From NCBI GenBank assembly GCA_019155205.2, contig JAHNZQ020000004.1, positions 36,347 through 96,126 on the forward strand: 59,780 bases of DNA, written 5' to 3'. The notes below the pieces were generated by a model. The model was not told where the DNA came from, did not search any database, and saw only the letters and a list, made by a program, of their open reading frames with translations. The DNA is from Gracilaria vermiculophylla. Its lineage: Eukaryota; Rhodophyta; Florideophyceae; Gracilariales; Gracilariaceae. This document shows, piece after piece, positions 34,210-45,440 of this stretch; the first letter of the stretch is position 1; every line of letters begins with the position of its first letter. A program made the translations under genes and the position numbers.

Positions 34210-34660
34210 CATCCTATCTATTGGACTACTCCTAGCGACCATTCGCATAAATGGCAGAAAATGTACTGCGAATATCGACAACGGTTCTAAGATAAGTTCT
34301 ATGTTAAAAGCAACATAGAAAAATTTGAATCTGTCCACCGTAAAGAATAATTCTAGAGCCGAAATAAACAGCGGTTCCATAACTGTTTTGTGAGAAACCG
34401 GCGAAAATGGAGTTACTGTCCAGATTGATGATTTGCAGGAGCATCATCGCTTTTCCATTTGCCCACTATTTGGATATGACGTCATTTTAGGAAAGGACGG
34501 GCTTTTCGAACATAATCCGTATGTTAACCACTGCACCAATGGAATACGTTTTCCAAAGGAGACCATACGACTACCATGGAAGCGGGTATCAAAAAACCAA
34601 CAAATTGATCACTATTGTAGTAAAGTGGTTCCTAAGGAAATAAGGTGGTGTGGTATTATG
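34210..34660 (+). pseudogene. Retropepsin-like protease of element F
   Basis: IRINGRKCTANIDNGSKISS near 34230-34300 matches the active-site strand of Ty3/Gypsy proteases, with DNGS where D-S/T-G-A is expected. Then FGYDVILGKDGLFEHNPYV at about 34465-34525 matches the YDVILGxDWL motif. Stops lie between them. The open frame 34433-34666 carries the second half and ends at the junction with element C. Confidence 0.65.
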
Positions 34661-34664
34661 GCGT

Positions 34665-34932
34665 GATATTCCTGAGGAGGGCTCTTATTTTATCAGCTGA
34701 GTCACGCAGTGCATAATTCTACCCGCGTGCGCTACAGTATCCTTAAGGGACGATAGAATATATGTTTATTTTAGATATTTTGTGAGGGTAATTACTACTG
34801 TAGTAAGACCTTCTTAGGCGGGCTCCTGGCTTGATACTCATTCTGTCGGTCAAGCTCCACTTCTGGGGAAGTAACAAAGCACCCTTGAGTTTTCATCTAC
34901 TTTTCCGGTTGAAAACTGTTATTGATCATCTT
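34665..34932 (+). repeat. 5' LTR remnant of element C
   Basis: It is the reverse complement of part of the B/D LTRs, including GGTAATTACTACTGTAGTAA and TCTGGGGAAGTAA. About the last half of the LTR and the leader are missing. Confidence 0.7.
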
Positions 34933-36500
34933 CGGAGCGCGCCGCCACGCCCTTGTGGAGGGTATCGCGCCGGAGAGCTCTCACCGTGCTGCGCATGCTT
35001 TGCTGGATTCCGACCCATTCCTAGAAGGGATCTCAGATGTTATGCGTGCGAAGGTTCGTTCCCAAACCACGCAACTGCTCCTCGCAGCGGCATCCCAAAT
35101 TTATTCTTCCATACAGGAGAGGTTCCTTCTATCAACAGCTAAGGTGACCCCCGGCAGAGAAGATCAGGATACTTCTGCCCTCTACGTCAGTAAAGGAAAG
35201 GATACTGCAGTAGGGAAACGGGACCACCTCAAGAACCTTACTATGCACCGTCTGGACCTGACAGCCCAAGGAGGAGGACAGGATACCGGTCGTGAAAGAA
35301 TTCACCTAAGGAGAGAAGTACAGGATACTCCCCACGTGGATCGAGATAACGGGGGTGTCGTCAGTAACGCAGACCACCTGAAGGAAAGACGCCGAGAGAA
35401 ATGGAGGGAGAAAAGAAGAAAGCGAAACACTGACTCGGAGAGAAGCGCACCCTCCAAATCCATGAACAGGTCCAGCTCGGAGAATAGTACAACTCCCAAG
35501 GAGAAAAGCAGAAGGGTCAGGAAGGTCGTCCCGCATAATGACCTCTTCGCCAAAATGGTGTATTATGACACCTACAGGTTGAATGGTCGCTCCATTCTTT
35601 TCGACGCGTCAGTCGCTAAGCGACTCACGAAGATCCAGCGCCGCATGGATATTCATATGAAGCATCACTTCTTCTCAGGCAAAGACCCGTTCTTGGTGTC
35701 CATTTTTCTCACACGCTTCCGTTCAGCGTGTAAAACCAATGGTGTCGATGAAGATGCCGCCGTATGGTGCTTTGAGTTCTAGCTCAAAGGCCGAGCGCAC
35801 TCGCGGCTTCAACCGCATCTCACGGGGAAGAGAACCATTGTGGATGATCCTGGAACGGAGATCTTGACGACGTACCCGAAGGTTGTAAACTTCCTCCTCA
35901 AACGGTACGCCACGGACAAGGTGATAGCCGATGCTAACGATGAAGTCACCTCTTGTAAGCAGAACACCGGAATGACGGAGACGGAGTTCTCACAGAAACC
36001 GTGGACGAAAGCCCTACGGTGTGGGAATGTGTTCTCTGAACGGCGGTTGAAGTCGTTGTTTGTCGAAGGACTCCTTCCCTCGATACGCGCCAGGGTGCGT
36101 AATCACTTGAAAACGCACCCAAAGACCACCTATACGGAGCTAGCGCGTTTCGCAGAGACCTATGGAGATACGCAACGTGCAACATGTCACAGCCACGCTC
36201 CCCTTTTGGACAAACGGACGGCCTCAAGGACCCGTCGGGAATCCGCCTTGAAGTTTACCTCAAGCTTCTCTGAGGAGGTGGACGTGGTTACGCTGGTGGT
36301 AGAGCAAGAGGCCCTTGCCCTCACATACGCTTCATCTCAGAGAGCACCGTCTAGGATGAGGACTTCCTTCCTCCTACTTCGTACGCCTCGGCTCAATCTT
36401 TCAGGAGTGTCCAATTTGCGAACCCTCGAGGCTACCCACTGCCTTACAGGATTTGCTTGTCTTGAGAGCTATTACACTGTACGACTCTCACCCCTGCAAT
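34933..36500 (+). pseudogene. Gag of element C
   Basis: A long open frame at 34922-35782 is followed, after a single stop, by 35840-36502. It has LLDSDPFLEGISDVMRAKV, a long Arg/Lys/Glu-rich linker (about 35330-35530), then DPFLVSIFLTRFRSACKTNG and AVWCFEF. The second frame gives EILTTYPKVVNFLLKRYATD and ARFAETYGD. It is better kept than in B. Gag would form the particle and bind RNA. The N-terminal part present in B is missing because of the deletion joining it to the LTR. Confidence 0.75.
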
Positions 36501-36926
36501 AACGGCTGCGATCCTGCAGGAACGGAAGAAGAACTTCCAGGACCTAATGGACACACCAACAGAGAGCAGAAGTTATCGAACTGCGTATAGCGACATCCGA
36601 TTACTTCAAGGAAACTACGATTACCATGCTCCACTGGGAGTGCATCCTGTTCCACTGTCTCTTGCACCAGCAACGACAGTGCTGGTACCCAAATGGGTTG
36701 CACATCAAGGAAACACGTCGCGTCTCGATGCGCAATCGCAGCAGCCACTGCCTACTGGACCTCAGCCCCCCGTCAACCAGAAAATACCTTAGGGCCACGC
36801 GTATAGGCTCCGCGTGGTCTCTTACCATCGAGCCTCAGCTCCACGGAGGTCGACTTTAGGAAAGGGGGAGACGCCGTCTGCTCCATCGACACAGGATCGG
36901 CGGGCCCCTCAACCTCGATGGACTAA

Positions 36927-38712
36927 TTGGACGCCATTGAGGATTCTGTTTGCACGCTCCGCCGTGAGAATTACAAAGTGTTCACATCTATCGGATGTTC
37001 CCCGCTCGCCTCCATCACGGAGCGCGCCATCCTCGACACCGGACCTGGCCGCAATCTGGTGCACACTGACGTGCTCCCGCGGTCTGCTCTCGGCTCCTTG
37101 AGTACTGGCAAGCTCCCTAGGACGCAATGCATCGCGTCTTGCACTAAACATCCTCGGTGCAATACCCGTGTATCTCCGGCTAGGCTCCCTAGAGGTGAGG
37201 GTGTGGTTCCTTGTGGCAACCCGCGGCTCAATGCATATTGGGCACTTTCTTTGTGGATCGGTGTCTACGTGCAATACACCCACGCATATGGAAGGTGAAG
37301 TTTCACGACGACGCCCCTGTAGGCATCGTGTCTGCATCTCCAGGACCCGACCCCAACGCGCTTCACGTGGGTAATCTTCTAAAGGAGACGCAGTTAAATA
37401 AGCTCCGTGTGGTGAAGAGCATCGAAATACCCGCGAGGAGTCAGGCCGAAGTACGGGTGCCGACCTCTGCATTTGGACTTTCATTACTCCAGGAGAGTCT
37501 ACACCTTACGACGAATCAGCACTCAATGACGCTGAATGGTGTAATGGGTATAGTACCAAACATTCCCTTCAGAGTCGTGCTCGCCTACCTGAAGGGGTCG
37601 CCGTTACGGCTCCCGAAAGGAACTGTCGTCAGACTGGCACACCCCACCCCTGCAGGGCTGGCTCATCTTCCTCAAGTAGAAGATCTTGTAGACCGCGATG
37701 CAATCGCCATAATGGAGGCTGAAGCAACTTCAACGGCTCCAGAAGAAGATAATACTGCCACCTGGCGGGATAAGCTCCAAATTGGCCATGTTTCCGAAGG
37801 GTATCGTCATAGAATATTGGAGATGCTATCCGCTTTTGAAGACATGTGGTACGGTCGCCTGGGTCAGGTCAGCCTGGCCAAACACAGGATCCAGCTCCCA
37901 CCTAATGCGAAACCGGTACATCAACTTTCGAGGAGGGCCGGATCTCATACGCGCAATTTCAAACGCGATGAGGTCCACCGGATGTTAAAATAGGGAATTC
38001 TCAAGCCCTCTAATTCTAAGTGGGCCTCCCCGGTGGTATTGATGATGAAGAAGGATGGCTCCATGAGGTTTTGTATTGACTATAGGCGCCTCAACGAGGT
38101 GACGGTATGCGATTCGGTACCCTATGCCCCGTATGGATGAATGTATTGACTGCTTAGGTGATGCGTCCGTTTCCTCCACGCTGAATGCCCACAGCGGCTA
38201 TTGGCAGATTGAGATGGACGACTCCGGTATACATAAGACAACGTTCACCTCGCAATGGTTAGATTTTCAAATTCCTGAGGATGCCGATTGGATTGAAGAA
38301 TGCACCCGTTACGTTCCAACGAGCGGTGGATATAATCCCGTCAAGGGTGAACTGGCAGTACGCTTTTGTTCATAATGATGTCGTCATCATATACTCCCGC
38401 AGAGTGGAGGAGCACTTTATGCATGTGAAGCACGTACTCCAACTCCTGAAGGACGTTGGACTCACCTTGAAGCTGGAGAAATGTTTCTTTTTCAAGTCCT
38501 TGGTGCATTACGTGGGGCATTTTGTGCTCCTGGGCCGCCTACATGTTTTAGCAAAAGCTCAGGATACCATCAAGGAAGCTAACCCTCCCATAAACAAGAC
38601 GGAGCTCCGCTCCTTCCTGGGGTTGTGTAATGTCTTCCGGAGGTTTGTCCCAAGTTTCTTCCGTATCGCGGCACCGATAAATCTCCTCTTGGAGAATGGC
38701 AAGCCGACGTAA
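36927..38712 (+). pseudogene. Protease and reverse transcriptase of element C
   Basis: RAILDTGPGRNLVHTDVL near 37030 is the protease active site, with DTGP for DTGA. From 37211 to 37990 a long frame leads into RT: HRIQLPPNAKPVHQL then, after one stop, [20 protein letters not shown] and [14 protein letters not shown]. Next come [45 protein letters not shown] and FVHNDVVIIYS. The last stands where FVYxDDVV is expected, so the YxDD motif is broken. The region is spread over three frames. GLCNVFRRFVPSFFRIAAPIN closes the connection domain. Confidence 0.8.
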
Positions 38713-39180
38713 TTGGCAATCTTGACGGACGAAGAGTTTGAAGCCATTAACACCCTCAAGAGGAGACTAATAGAGCCACCGATCTTGGTGCTTCCGAAGT
38801 GGCACGGCGGAATGGTGCTTGACACTGACGCCTGTAAGTACCGGGTTGGATGTTGCCTCCTACATGAATAAACATAATTTGGACTTCAACTCATCGGATA
38901 CTGGAGTCCCAGCCTCACACCTACGGAACGGAACTATTCCACCTCGGAGCACAAATGTTTCTTGATCGTGTTGGCGGTTTTGCTTTTACGCTCATACCTG
39001 TAAGGCCTATTTTTCACCTCGAGAACGGACCACGCACCATTGAAGTGGATACTGTCTTTGACGAATACTTCCGGCCACTTGGGAAGGTGGAGACTAGGCC
39101 TCCTGGAGTTCGAGTTTTACACCGTCCACCGTACTGACATAAAGCAACAGGCAGCCGACGCGCTCTCGCGAATCTCCACC
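38713..39180 (+). pseudogene. RNase H of element C
   Basis: After a stop at 38710, DEEFEAINTLKRRL and MVLDTDACKYRVGCCLLHE keep the catalytic Asp of RNase H. ERNYSTSEHKCFLIV and TDHAPLKWILSLT-like blocks follow in shifting frames, ending with FEFYTVHRTDIKQQAADALSR near 39150, the usual end of Ty3/Gypsy RNase H. It would degrade RNA in RNA/DNA hybrids. Confidence 0.7.
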
Positions 39181-39552
39181 GAGAGCGAAGACAAAACACC
39201 TTTGAAGGACACCATCCTGTGTCTAGTCATCCAAGACGCCGACGGGAAAGAAGCATCCGATGGAGAACGTTCGGAATGCTGTTATCCCGGAGGAAGAATG
39301 AGTGGGCTCACTGAGGGGATGGATCTTGTTGAGGAGGAGGAAGAAGTTATCCCCATCAGCGTAGCAGAGTTTCTGAAGGAGCAGAGTACGGATGCGTACT
39401 GCAAGGGGTGTCTCGCCGCTGTGGGGAGTCTAGAATCGTCATTCGATTTCAACCGGGACGGCGTTCTTGTACGCCGCGCTCCTCTGGATGTAGCTCTCCA
39501 AAAGGTGGTCCCGACAAAACTACGGGTGACGGTGCTGTATCTCTCGCACTGT
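39181..39552 (+). pseudogene. Start of integrase of element C, truncated
   Basis: SVAEFLKEQSTDAYCKGCLAAV and DGVLVRRAPLD match the B integrase N-terminus. At VLYLSHC the similarity ends at about 39552, just where the histidine of the zinc-binding domain would come. The remaining codons to the stop at 39624 are unrelated. The sequence beyond belongs to something else. Confidence 0.75.
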
Positions 39553-39624
39553 GTTCAAGAGCTCTTCTGCTCGTCAACCAACCCAAACCCAAACGATGTT
39601 GGGCGGGCTTATAATGACCGTTAA

Positions 39625-40680
39625 GGAGCCTTGCACTGGAATGAAGTCTGAAACTGGATGGAACTGAAGGGTTTGTGTCACCGTAACCCTCTTTACGCCA
39701 ATCTTGATGGAAAAGAACTTGGCCCATGTCTATTCACCTCTTCTGCTCGGAACTGTGATATCCGCAATACTCTTTCTGCCGCTTCTACTCCATTCTCTTC
39801 CAATGCCACACAATCACCGTCAACTCAAAAAACACCATCCCGCCATTCCGTTTCAACAACCCCAACTCCACTTCAACAACCAAAACAACAAGTCTCCTTG
39901 CAACCGTTAAACAAGCTGTCTTCGTTGGATATGCATCTGTTGGCACAGATGCCTCAACGTCCTTGATACAACCACAACATCTCAAGTGCCCGTTTTCAAT
40001 CGCTAGCCTTTCCAAAAGGTCTTGCAAGGCCAGTCACGAGTTTGGAGCTTCAAAGTCCTTCCCCACTTCCCCAGGTCACTAATCAATTATCCCTTCAAGA
40101 GATTGGTGGATTCTTGCTCAACTCAAGCAAATCATATTCAGTGAACTTTCGACTTAACGTCCATAAAGTTTCTCAAGTTTTGAACCATGTTCAGTATTTG
40201 GCTCTCCGTCTGCGTAACGTTTGCGTTCCGTTCCTCGTCCGCACACAAGCCTTACTTACGAAGGATAATCACACCTGTTCCTACGCCATACATCTCTGCT
40301 TCCGATGCTTATCGCCGAATCGCCGAGCTGAAACATGCCCTCATACTTCCAATGCCCAAAACACCTGTTACAAGTGGCACATGGGTTACTTTAAAAATTT
40401 GACAACCGATTCTCAACCGAAAACATTTGGTACACGAGAATTTGAATTCATACCGTTGCGAGAACTTGCATGGGTTCTATTACACTCTTCTCCTGACATG
40501 CGTTCTTCCATCGCTGTGAACCTTTTCTCCGACAATCAAAACTCAACATTCAATTACCAAAATTGCTCAAATGTCTCCGGCGCATGGTCTTTCCAAGTGC
40601 GTGACGACCATTTCCATTCATGGCCCACTGAATCGGACCCAAGAACCGTCCCCAAACTCGTTCATTTCACGACTTGGTAA
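39625..40680 (+). pseudogene. Unknown reading frame of about 340 codons with one internal stop
   Basis: A single frame from 39658 to 40680 is open except for a TGA at about 39964. The first part is rich in Ser, Thr, Pro and Gln (QSPSTQKTPSRHS, QQPKQQVSLQ). The second is a mixed globular-looking stretch ending ESDPRTVPKLVHFTTW. A second frame (40187-40402) also looks protein-like, so a frameshift is possible. There is no transposon similarity that I can see and no second copy. It could be a host gene remnant or an accessory gene of an unknown element. Confidence 0.35.
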
Positions 40681-40689
40681 AAATCCACC

Positions 40690-42200
40690 AAAGACTTTAT
40701 TTAAATACTTTTTGTATCCACAATACTTGAGATAAACTTGTGTCTGTTCCTTTTTTCCACTACCTATTCGTTTCGAATCTTCCTGACCGCATATGCTACA
40801 CGACGTTGATAGCTGGTGCTTTCCGAAACATGTTTTTCGTGAACGTTACGAGATGTGTACAGATAGCTTGAACTCGATTTCTTTCCGTTCATTGCTTCCA
40901 TGTTAGACGCATGACTGCGTGCGATGGAACAATTCTCCAACCAATTTAGTCCCGATTACTATTTTCGCGAATAATGCAGTGATATGTAATACCCCTTCCT
41001 CCCCATCCACCAATTACTTCATTTACTCTTTTTCATCACCTTTTTCTCAAAGATTAAGTTTCTATAAATATTTGAATGCAAATATTATTTGTCAAAGTAC
41101 TATATTCTTCCCATTCCTACTCATTTTGTCGATGTAGATCGTTGTATATTCCAATCTTTGAATATACAACCCTCCTCACTACTTTTCGTTTCTTTATTTT
41201 TTTCCGTATTTGAATTCTATCTATGTCACTTCTTTTACGTGCCCTTTAATGTCATCAACTATTCATCTTTTTCCTCGTTCCCCATTGTTTTTTTTTACGT
41301 TAATCAACTCTGGGTCTTTATCGCACACTGTTTCTCAGCATCATCACCCTGAAGAGAACAGCACTTTCTCATTTTCTATGAACTTACTAAATGCAGAAAT
41401 GACGCTATTCTTTATTACCGTTTGCTAAGTTTCGCTACACGTTCCCTTATTCTTGATTAATTTTTTTATTTTACACCTTTGACAGCCTGGGCACTACGTG
41501 CGTTTCTTACTAGCGTCCCATGTCCATGTTTGCATGATGACCTCACTCCAATATTTTTTTCTTCTGTTTATTTGTAGTTCTTGCTATTTTTCACAACCCA
41601 CACAGACAACGTTACACATCCCCTACGCAGTATCGTGTGTTCTATTGATACCCACTGCCTATGGGCATCTTATTGATGGAGCTTCCCGATAAAAATATTC
41701 CTTATCTTCCCTAACTTACCGGTTATTGGATTTCTGCCTTTTGTTACGGCAAGTACCTTGCTGGTGGGACATTTCCTTGGTTATCAAGCGCAAACTGACG
41801 TTTCCTGGTTAAAACCAAGCGCCACGGCATCTCAAATGACACACAACATGGCGGCCTATGCACAGACTTACGTAGCGCACACGCCGTGCGCGTGCCTCGC
41901 GCGTGCAGGACGCGCGCTTGTCAAAAACGAAGCAGAACCAAACGCAAACGGTGGTTGCAAATCTTGATTTTTTAATAATTGTGCTTGGTTTTTGGGCCGA
42001 TCTTGATTTACATTTAATTTTGCCAGAAATTGACAGTGTCGTAATTTACTCACATGCGATGCGCAGCGCTTCGTTGCCTCTTTGCGGTATCAGAAACGTA
42101 CATACAGTGTTTGCACCACACAATCAACGTTCCCTGTCGGAACCAAACGCTAACTTACGCTCCATAAAACCAAGCGCAAACCCCTATTCCGAATGAACAC
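40690..42200. other. AT-rich stretch without recognised genes
   Basis: It is dominated by T-rich runs (for example 41190-41310) with only short frames. From about 41870 to 41925 there is a short GC-rich run of alternating CG and CGCG with no coding signal. Two short repeats of the AAACCAAGCGC type occur at 41811 and 42168. Nothing else is supported. Confidence 0.5.
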
Positions 42201-42299
42201 TACTACAAGAGCAGCCAGATGATCAAAATCTGCATTCAATCTGCCAATCAACTATTGCTCATGGTCAGAAAAGGAAAACCTGTACGACGTAGAGTCCTC

Positions 42300-43899
42300 T
42301 GAATGCTTATATGCAAATGCGTCAGTGGGAAGTTATTGGTCCAGCAGGAGATTTTATCTCACCACGTCACGCTCCTTCAGAAATGACTGCATTGGATTTC
42401 ATTTTCTGGATGTTTTCCATGCATCATTTGTAGTTTATCGCAACCAGAACAAATATTCGATTAGAACGAAAAGGCGCCCGGAGGAAATCAGGAGGGGAGG
42501 TTCTCAAAATTATTGGAGTTCTTATTATAATGACTCGTATTCAATTTTCGAACAGACGCGATCTTTGGAGCATTGAGCTTTTTTCCAAGTTCATTCCACA
42601 ACCAAAAATAGGGCTTGGTATGTCACGAAACAGATTTGAATCGCTTAGAAGTTGCATATGTTTTAGTGGAAATGATGTGACTGAAGAGCAAGGAATCGTG
42701 AAATGGTCGTTTATAGCCGATATTGTGAAGGCGATCAATAATCATCGCCGTTCTTTTGGCCCACCATCACATGCTTTATGAGTGGACGAAGGAATGTCAC
42801 GGCAGTGTGGATTAGGAGGTCATTGGATTGATGTGGGCCTTCCCCATTAAACAGCATTGGATAGAAAGCCCGAAAATGGTCTTGAAATGAAAGCTGTCTG
42901 TTGCGGACGAAGTGGTATAAAGCTGAATATAGAACTCAATATGCGTGCTAATAATCAGAAATAGGATTTTGATTGCGATAATCCTTATGGAACGGCTTTT
43001 CTACTCCGTTTCGTACAACCGTGGTTTGGATCAGATCGTTTGCTATGCGCTGATTCCTTTTTTTGCATCCGTCAACACCGCTAAAGCGCTCATGGAAAAA
43101 AGGTTGAGACTTACTGGCGTAATCAAAAATGCATCTCAGGAATTTCCTATGAAGCACTTATCTGAAATCAATTTAACGAAGTGAGGCGACTTTACACCTC
43201 TGGTTTCAAAATGAAGCGTCCCCAATAGTGACATGATGGCCGTAATGTAGATGTATCGCGATTGAAAGTGCTTTATTTCAACCTGGGGCACAGTCAATCC
43301 AGGTCCTCCCAATATTAGGGAGAGATGGAGACGACAGGGAACTATTTCTACGAAAATGGAATTTAAGGTTGCAATTCCTGAGATTTGTGAAGAATATTAC
43401 AAATAATGTTCAATGATCGATGGCCAAAATAGATCCCGACAAGATGATTTGAATCTGGAAAACAAAACGAAAGTGAAAAACTGGTCATTTCGAGTCAATT
43501 GCTCTCTTTTAGCAATTTGCACTGTGGATGCATGGAGACTATATAAGGCAGCAAATGGAAGCAGGAGCGTTAAAACTCGACACTATGTTTATAATGAGCT
43601 GGCTGGTAAAAGTAATAGAAAATACTTGGGACATCACTGGTTTAATGAAAAGGAATGAAGCGGAAAATGAAAATGATAATGGACAGCTATTGTTTGCTGG
43701 TACTGAATTGCAATTAATACGAACCAGTAGAAGAAGAAAAACGAAAAATGGAATGATTAAAAAAGCCTTATATCAAGAACAATGCAGTTATTGCAGAGGT
43801 AATACGAAATCAAAGTTTTTTTATGTTCTGGATGCTATGAAAGGAAAGAAAAAGAAGTGTTTTTATGTCCCACGGGTACAAACAGAAATTGTTTTATGA
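42300..43899 (+). pseudogene. piggyBac-type transposase PB3, broken
   Basis: Plus-strand frames give, in order, ISPRHAPSEMTALDFIFW-like and RRGGSQNYW pieces, FSNRRDLWSIELFSKFIPQP with GMSRNRFESLRSCICFSGND (42530-42780), and the VDEGMSRQCG block. NTAKALMEKRLRLTGVIKNA follows, with the catalytic-Asp segment thrown out of frame by an extra T near 43060. LNWS-like NWSFRVNCSLLAICTVDAWRL follows at about 43470. The end is a tail with CSYC, a Lys-rich stretch and a further Cys, as in the Cys-rich C-terminus of piggyBac transposases. These enzymes excise at TTAA sites. It is inactive because of several stops and shifts. Confidence 0.85.
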
Positions 43900-43950
43900 A
43901 ACAAATTGAGGAGTTTCACGGTATCGAGAAGCATAGCATGTAAAAGAAAT

Positions 43951-44490
43951 GTCAACAGCGTTGACAATATTCGTTTTTTAAAAATAAAATTCAACATTTC
44001 AATGCAATAATTAAGCAAAAGTTCTTTTATCTTAAGTCCGCTACTAATTCAATCCGCGTTTTTTTTACTTGCTAGATTATTTAAACTCTATTACGAAACT
44101 GCCCCTTTAACAGATGTCACCTTATTCTGTCTGCTGTTCAAGTGGGGGTTGAAAACGTTCTGAGAGTTTAAACATTTTTAGAATTAGTCGAGCTCCCGAA
44201 GAAGCTCTTGAGTTTTTAGAAACTCAGCGAGGTCCAAACTCAGAATTAGTTGGTCGCATGTAGTCTGATAACCACCGAGCTGCTGCGATAGCTTATGGCG
44301 TGGTCTACAAGTATTTTTTGTTCACAGGCAATCCTAGAGAACACGTTTTTAAGTTTAAAATTTCCAAAGTATTAGCCTACGGATCAAATTCCAATTTTTT
44401 ATTTTTAATTTTACGTAATGGTGCGCTGTCCTCATACGATGTCAATTTGACCTCATGTGAGGTCAGCGCACCGGTGGGATAGACATTAGG
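43951..44490 (+). repeat. 3' terminal region of PB3
   Basis: Direct copy of 1-540, beginning GTCAACAGCGTTGAC, itself a small palindrome. It ends with diverged TGACCTCA palindromes and GCGCACCGGTGGGATAGACA. It is non-coding. Confidence 0.75.
44215..44310 (-). other. tRNA-like segment in the PB3 3' end
   Basis: Minus-strand copy of the segment at 241-345. Box A-like CAGCTCGGTGGTTATC is kept, while the box B-like part GAGTTTGGACCTC is more decayed than in PB1. It sits at the same place relative to the transposon end. Confidence 0.4.
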
Positions 44491-44499
44491 GCTGCGTGA

Positions 44500-45440
44500 C
44501 CTCAAACGTCGCACTCGATGGAACAGCATACGATGTTGTGAGAAATATTTCTAATAGTCCATCTGCCCTCGTTCTTAAATCCTTCGAAAGAACCATTTTC
44601 ATCAACATGCTACTTCAGCGCTGGGATATAAATGCCGTTTCTAGGATCATACAGAATGCCACCCCTCTCGCAAACCTATACAATTTTGCGGCCGTCTTCG
44701 TGAATGAACTTGGAACTCCAACGTTGCTCAAACTCTGAGTGAAAAAGCTTCCCTGCAATACCTGTAGAAATAAGTTTGATTTCATTCAACATTAAAATTG
44801 CCTTCTACTCTAGCACTAAACGAACTGCATAGAGCCAGTAGTGCTCTTACGACGAAGAATTCAGCCGTGTCCAACTGGTTTAGCAGTGACACACCCCGCA
44901 GTGAACATGGCCCCCGGGAACTTTGTGGCGCAGATATAATGAAAGAGCGAGAATAGCGAAAGCAATGGAGCACAAAATGTTGAGCACGGCGCAATACGGT
45001 GCAGCAGCGCCACTGCGCAAGGCAAAAGGAACTTACCGAAACACTAGCAGTGTCGAGAAGGGCAAGGCAGCGTACTAGCGATGAGTAAAGAATGGAACAA
45101 TTCGATCTGAACGTACACGGTCTGGGAGGGCCGTCGAAATGCTCTCTGACGCCTCCACTTGCCATCATTGCTTGTGCTGGTCGGGTACAAAACGTCACGG
45201 GTGTGACAGGTGACCAGCAGTTTCCATCGCTTTGGACAAGTTGGGCATTTTAATGGAACCACTTGCTCCAATATGCAGCCTCAGCGGGTGTTCGAGCGCA
45301 ATCTGACCATAAACGCTAGGAATATTATATTTCACTTAATCGTTCATTCCGTCGGGCAGAAAGCTTGCATCACCTCCCATATGTGGCATGCATATAGACA
45401 AGATCTGATTGATGCCCGCCAAAATTCCTCTGAGATTCAA
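44500..45440. other. No recognised gene
   Basis: An 80-codon frame at 44496-44738 looks protein-like (LVLKSFERTIFINMLLQRWD) but is not recognised. It starts right at the PB3 end and may be the flank into which PB3 inserted. The rest has only short frames on both strands. Confidence 0.4.

Larger units (their letters stand above)
33000..34660 (+). mobile_element. Ty3/Gypsy element F, gag-protease fragment
   Basis: Only Gag, a zinc-knuckle region and the protease are present before the sequence runs into the LTR remnant of element C at about 34665. The element is therefore truncated, probably by the insertion or rearrangement that placed C there. Its Gag and protease sequences are unlike those of B, C and E and closer in style to element A. 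Confidence 0.6.
34665..39552 (+). mobile_element. Ty3/Gypsy chromovirus C, relative of B, truncated at both ends
   Basis: It runs in plus orientation with LTR remnant, Gag, protease, RT, RNase H and the beginning of integrase. Protein-level agreement with B is extensive (Gag, RNase H, integrase N-domain). The LTR remnant jumps at about 34932 straight into the middle of gag. The right end stops at about 39552 within the integrase N-domain, where B continues. It supplies the protease-RT part that B lacks. Confidence 0.8.
42205..44500 (+). mobile_element. piggyBac-like DNA transposon PB3, 5' truncated
   Basis: It aligns with PB2 in the opposite orientation from about 42205 (AGAGCAGCCAGATGATCAAA) through the transposase and the 3' terminal region to about 44490. 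The 5' end seen in PB2 (2990-3440) is absent. The 3' region carries a tRNA-like segment and a partly decayed version of the palindrome. Confidence 0.7.

Noticed and set aside
41868..41930. Alternating CG run as a CpG island promoter
   Set aside because: Only about 60 bases long, with no gene on either side.
44496..44738. 80-codon frame just right of PB3 as a gene
   Set aside because: It starts without ATG at the transposon edge and has no known similarity or second copy.
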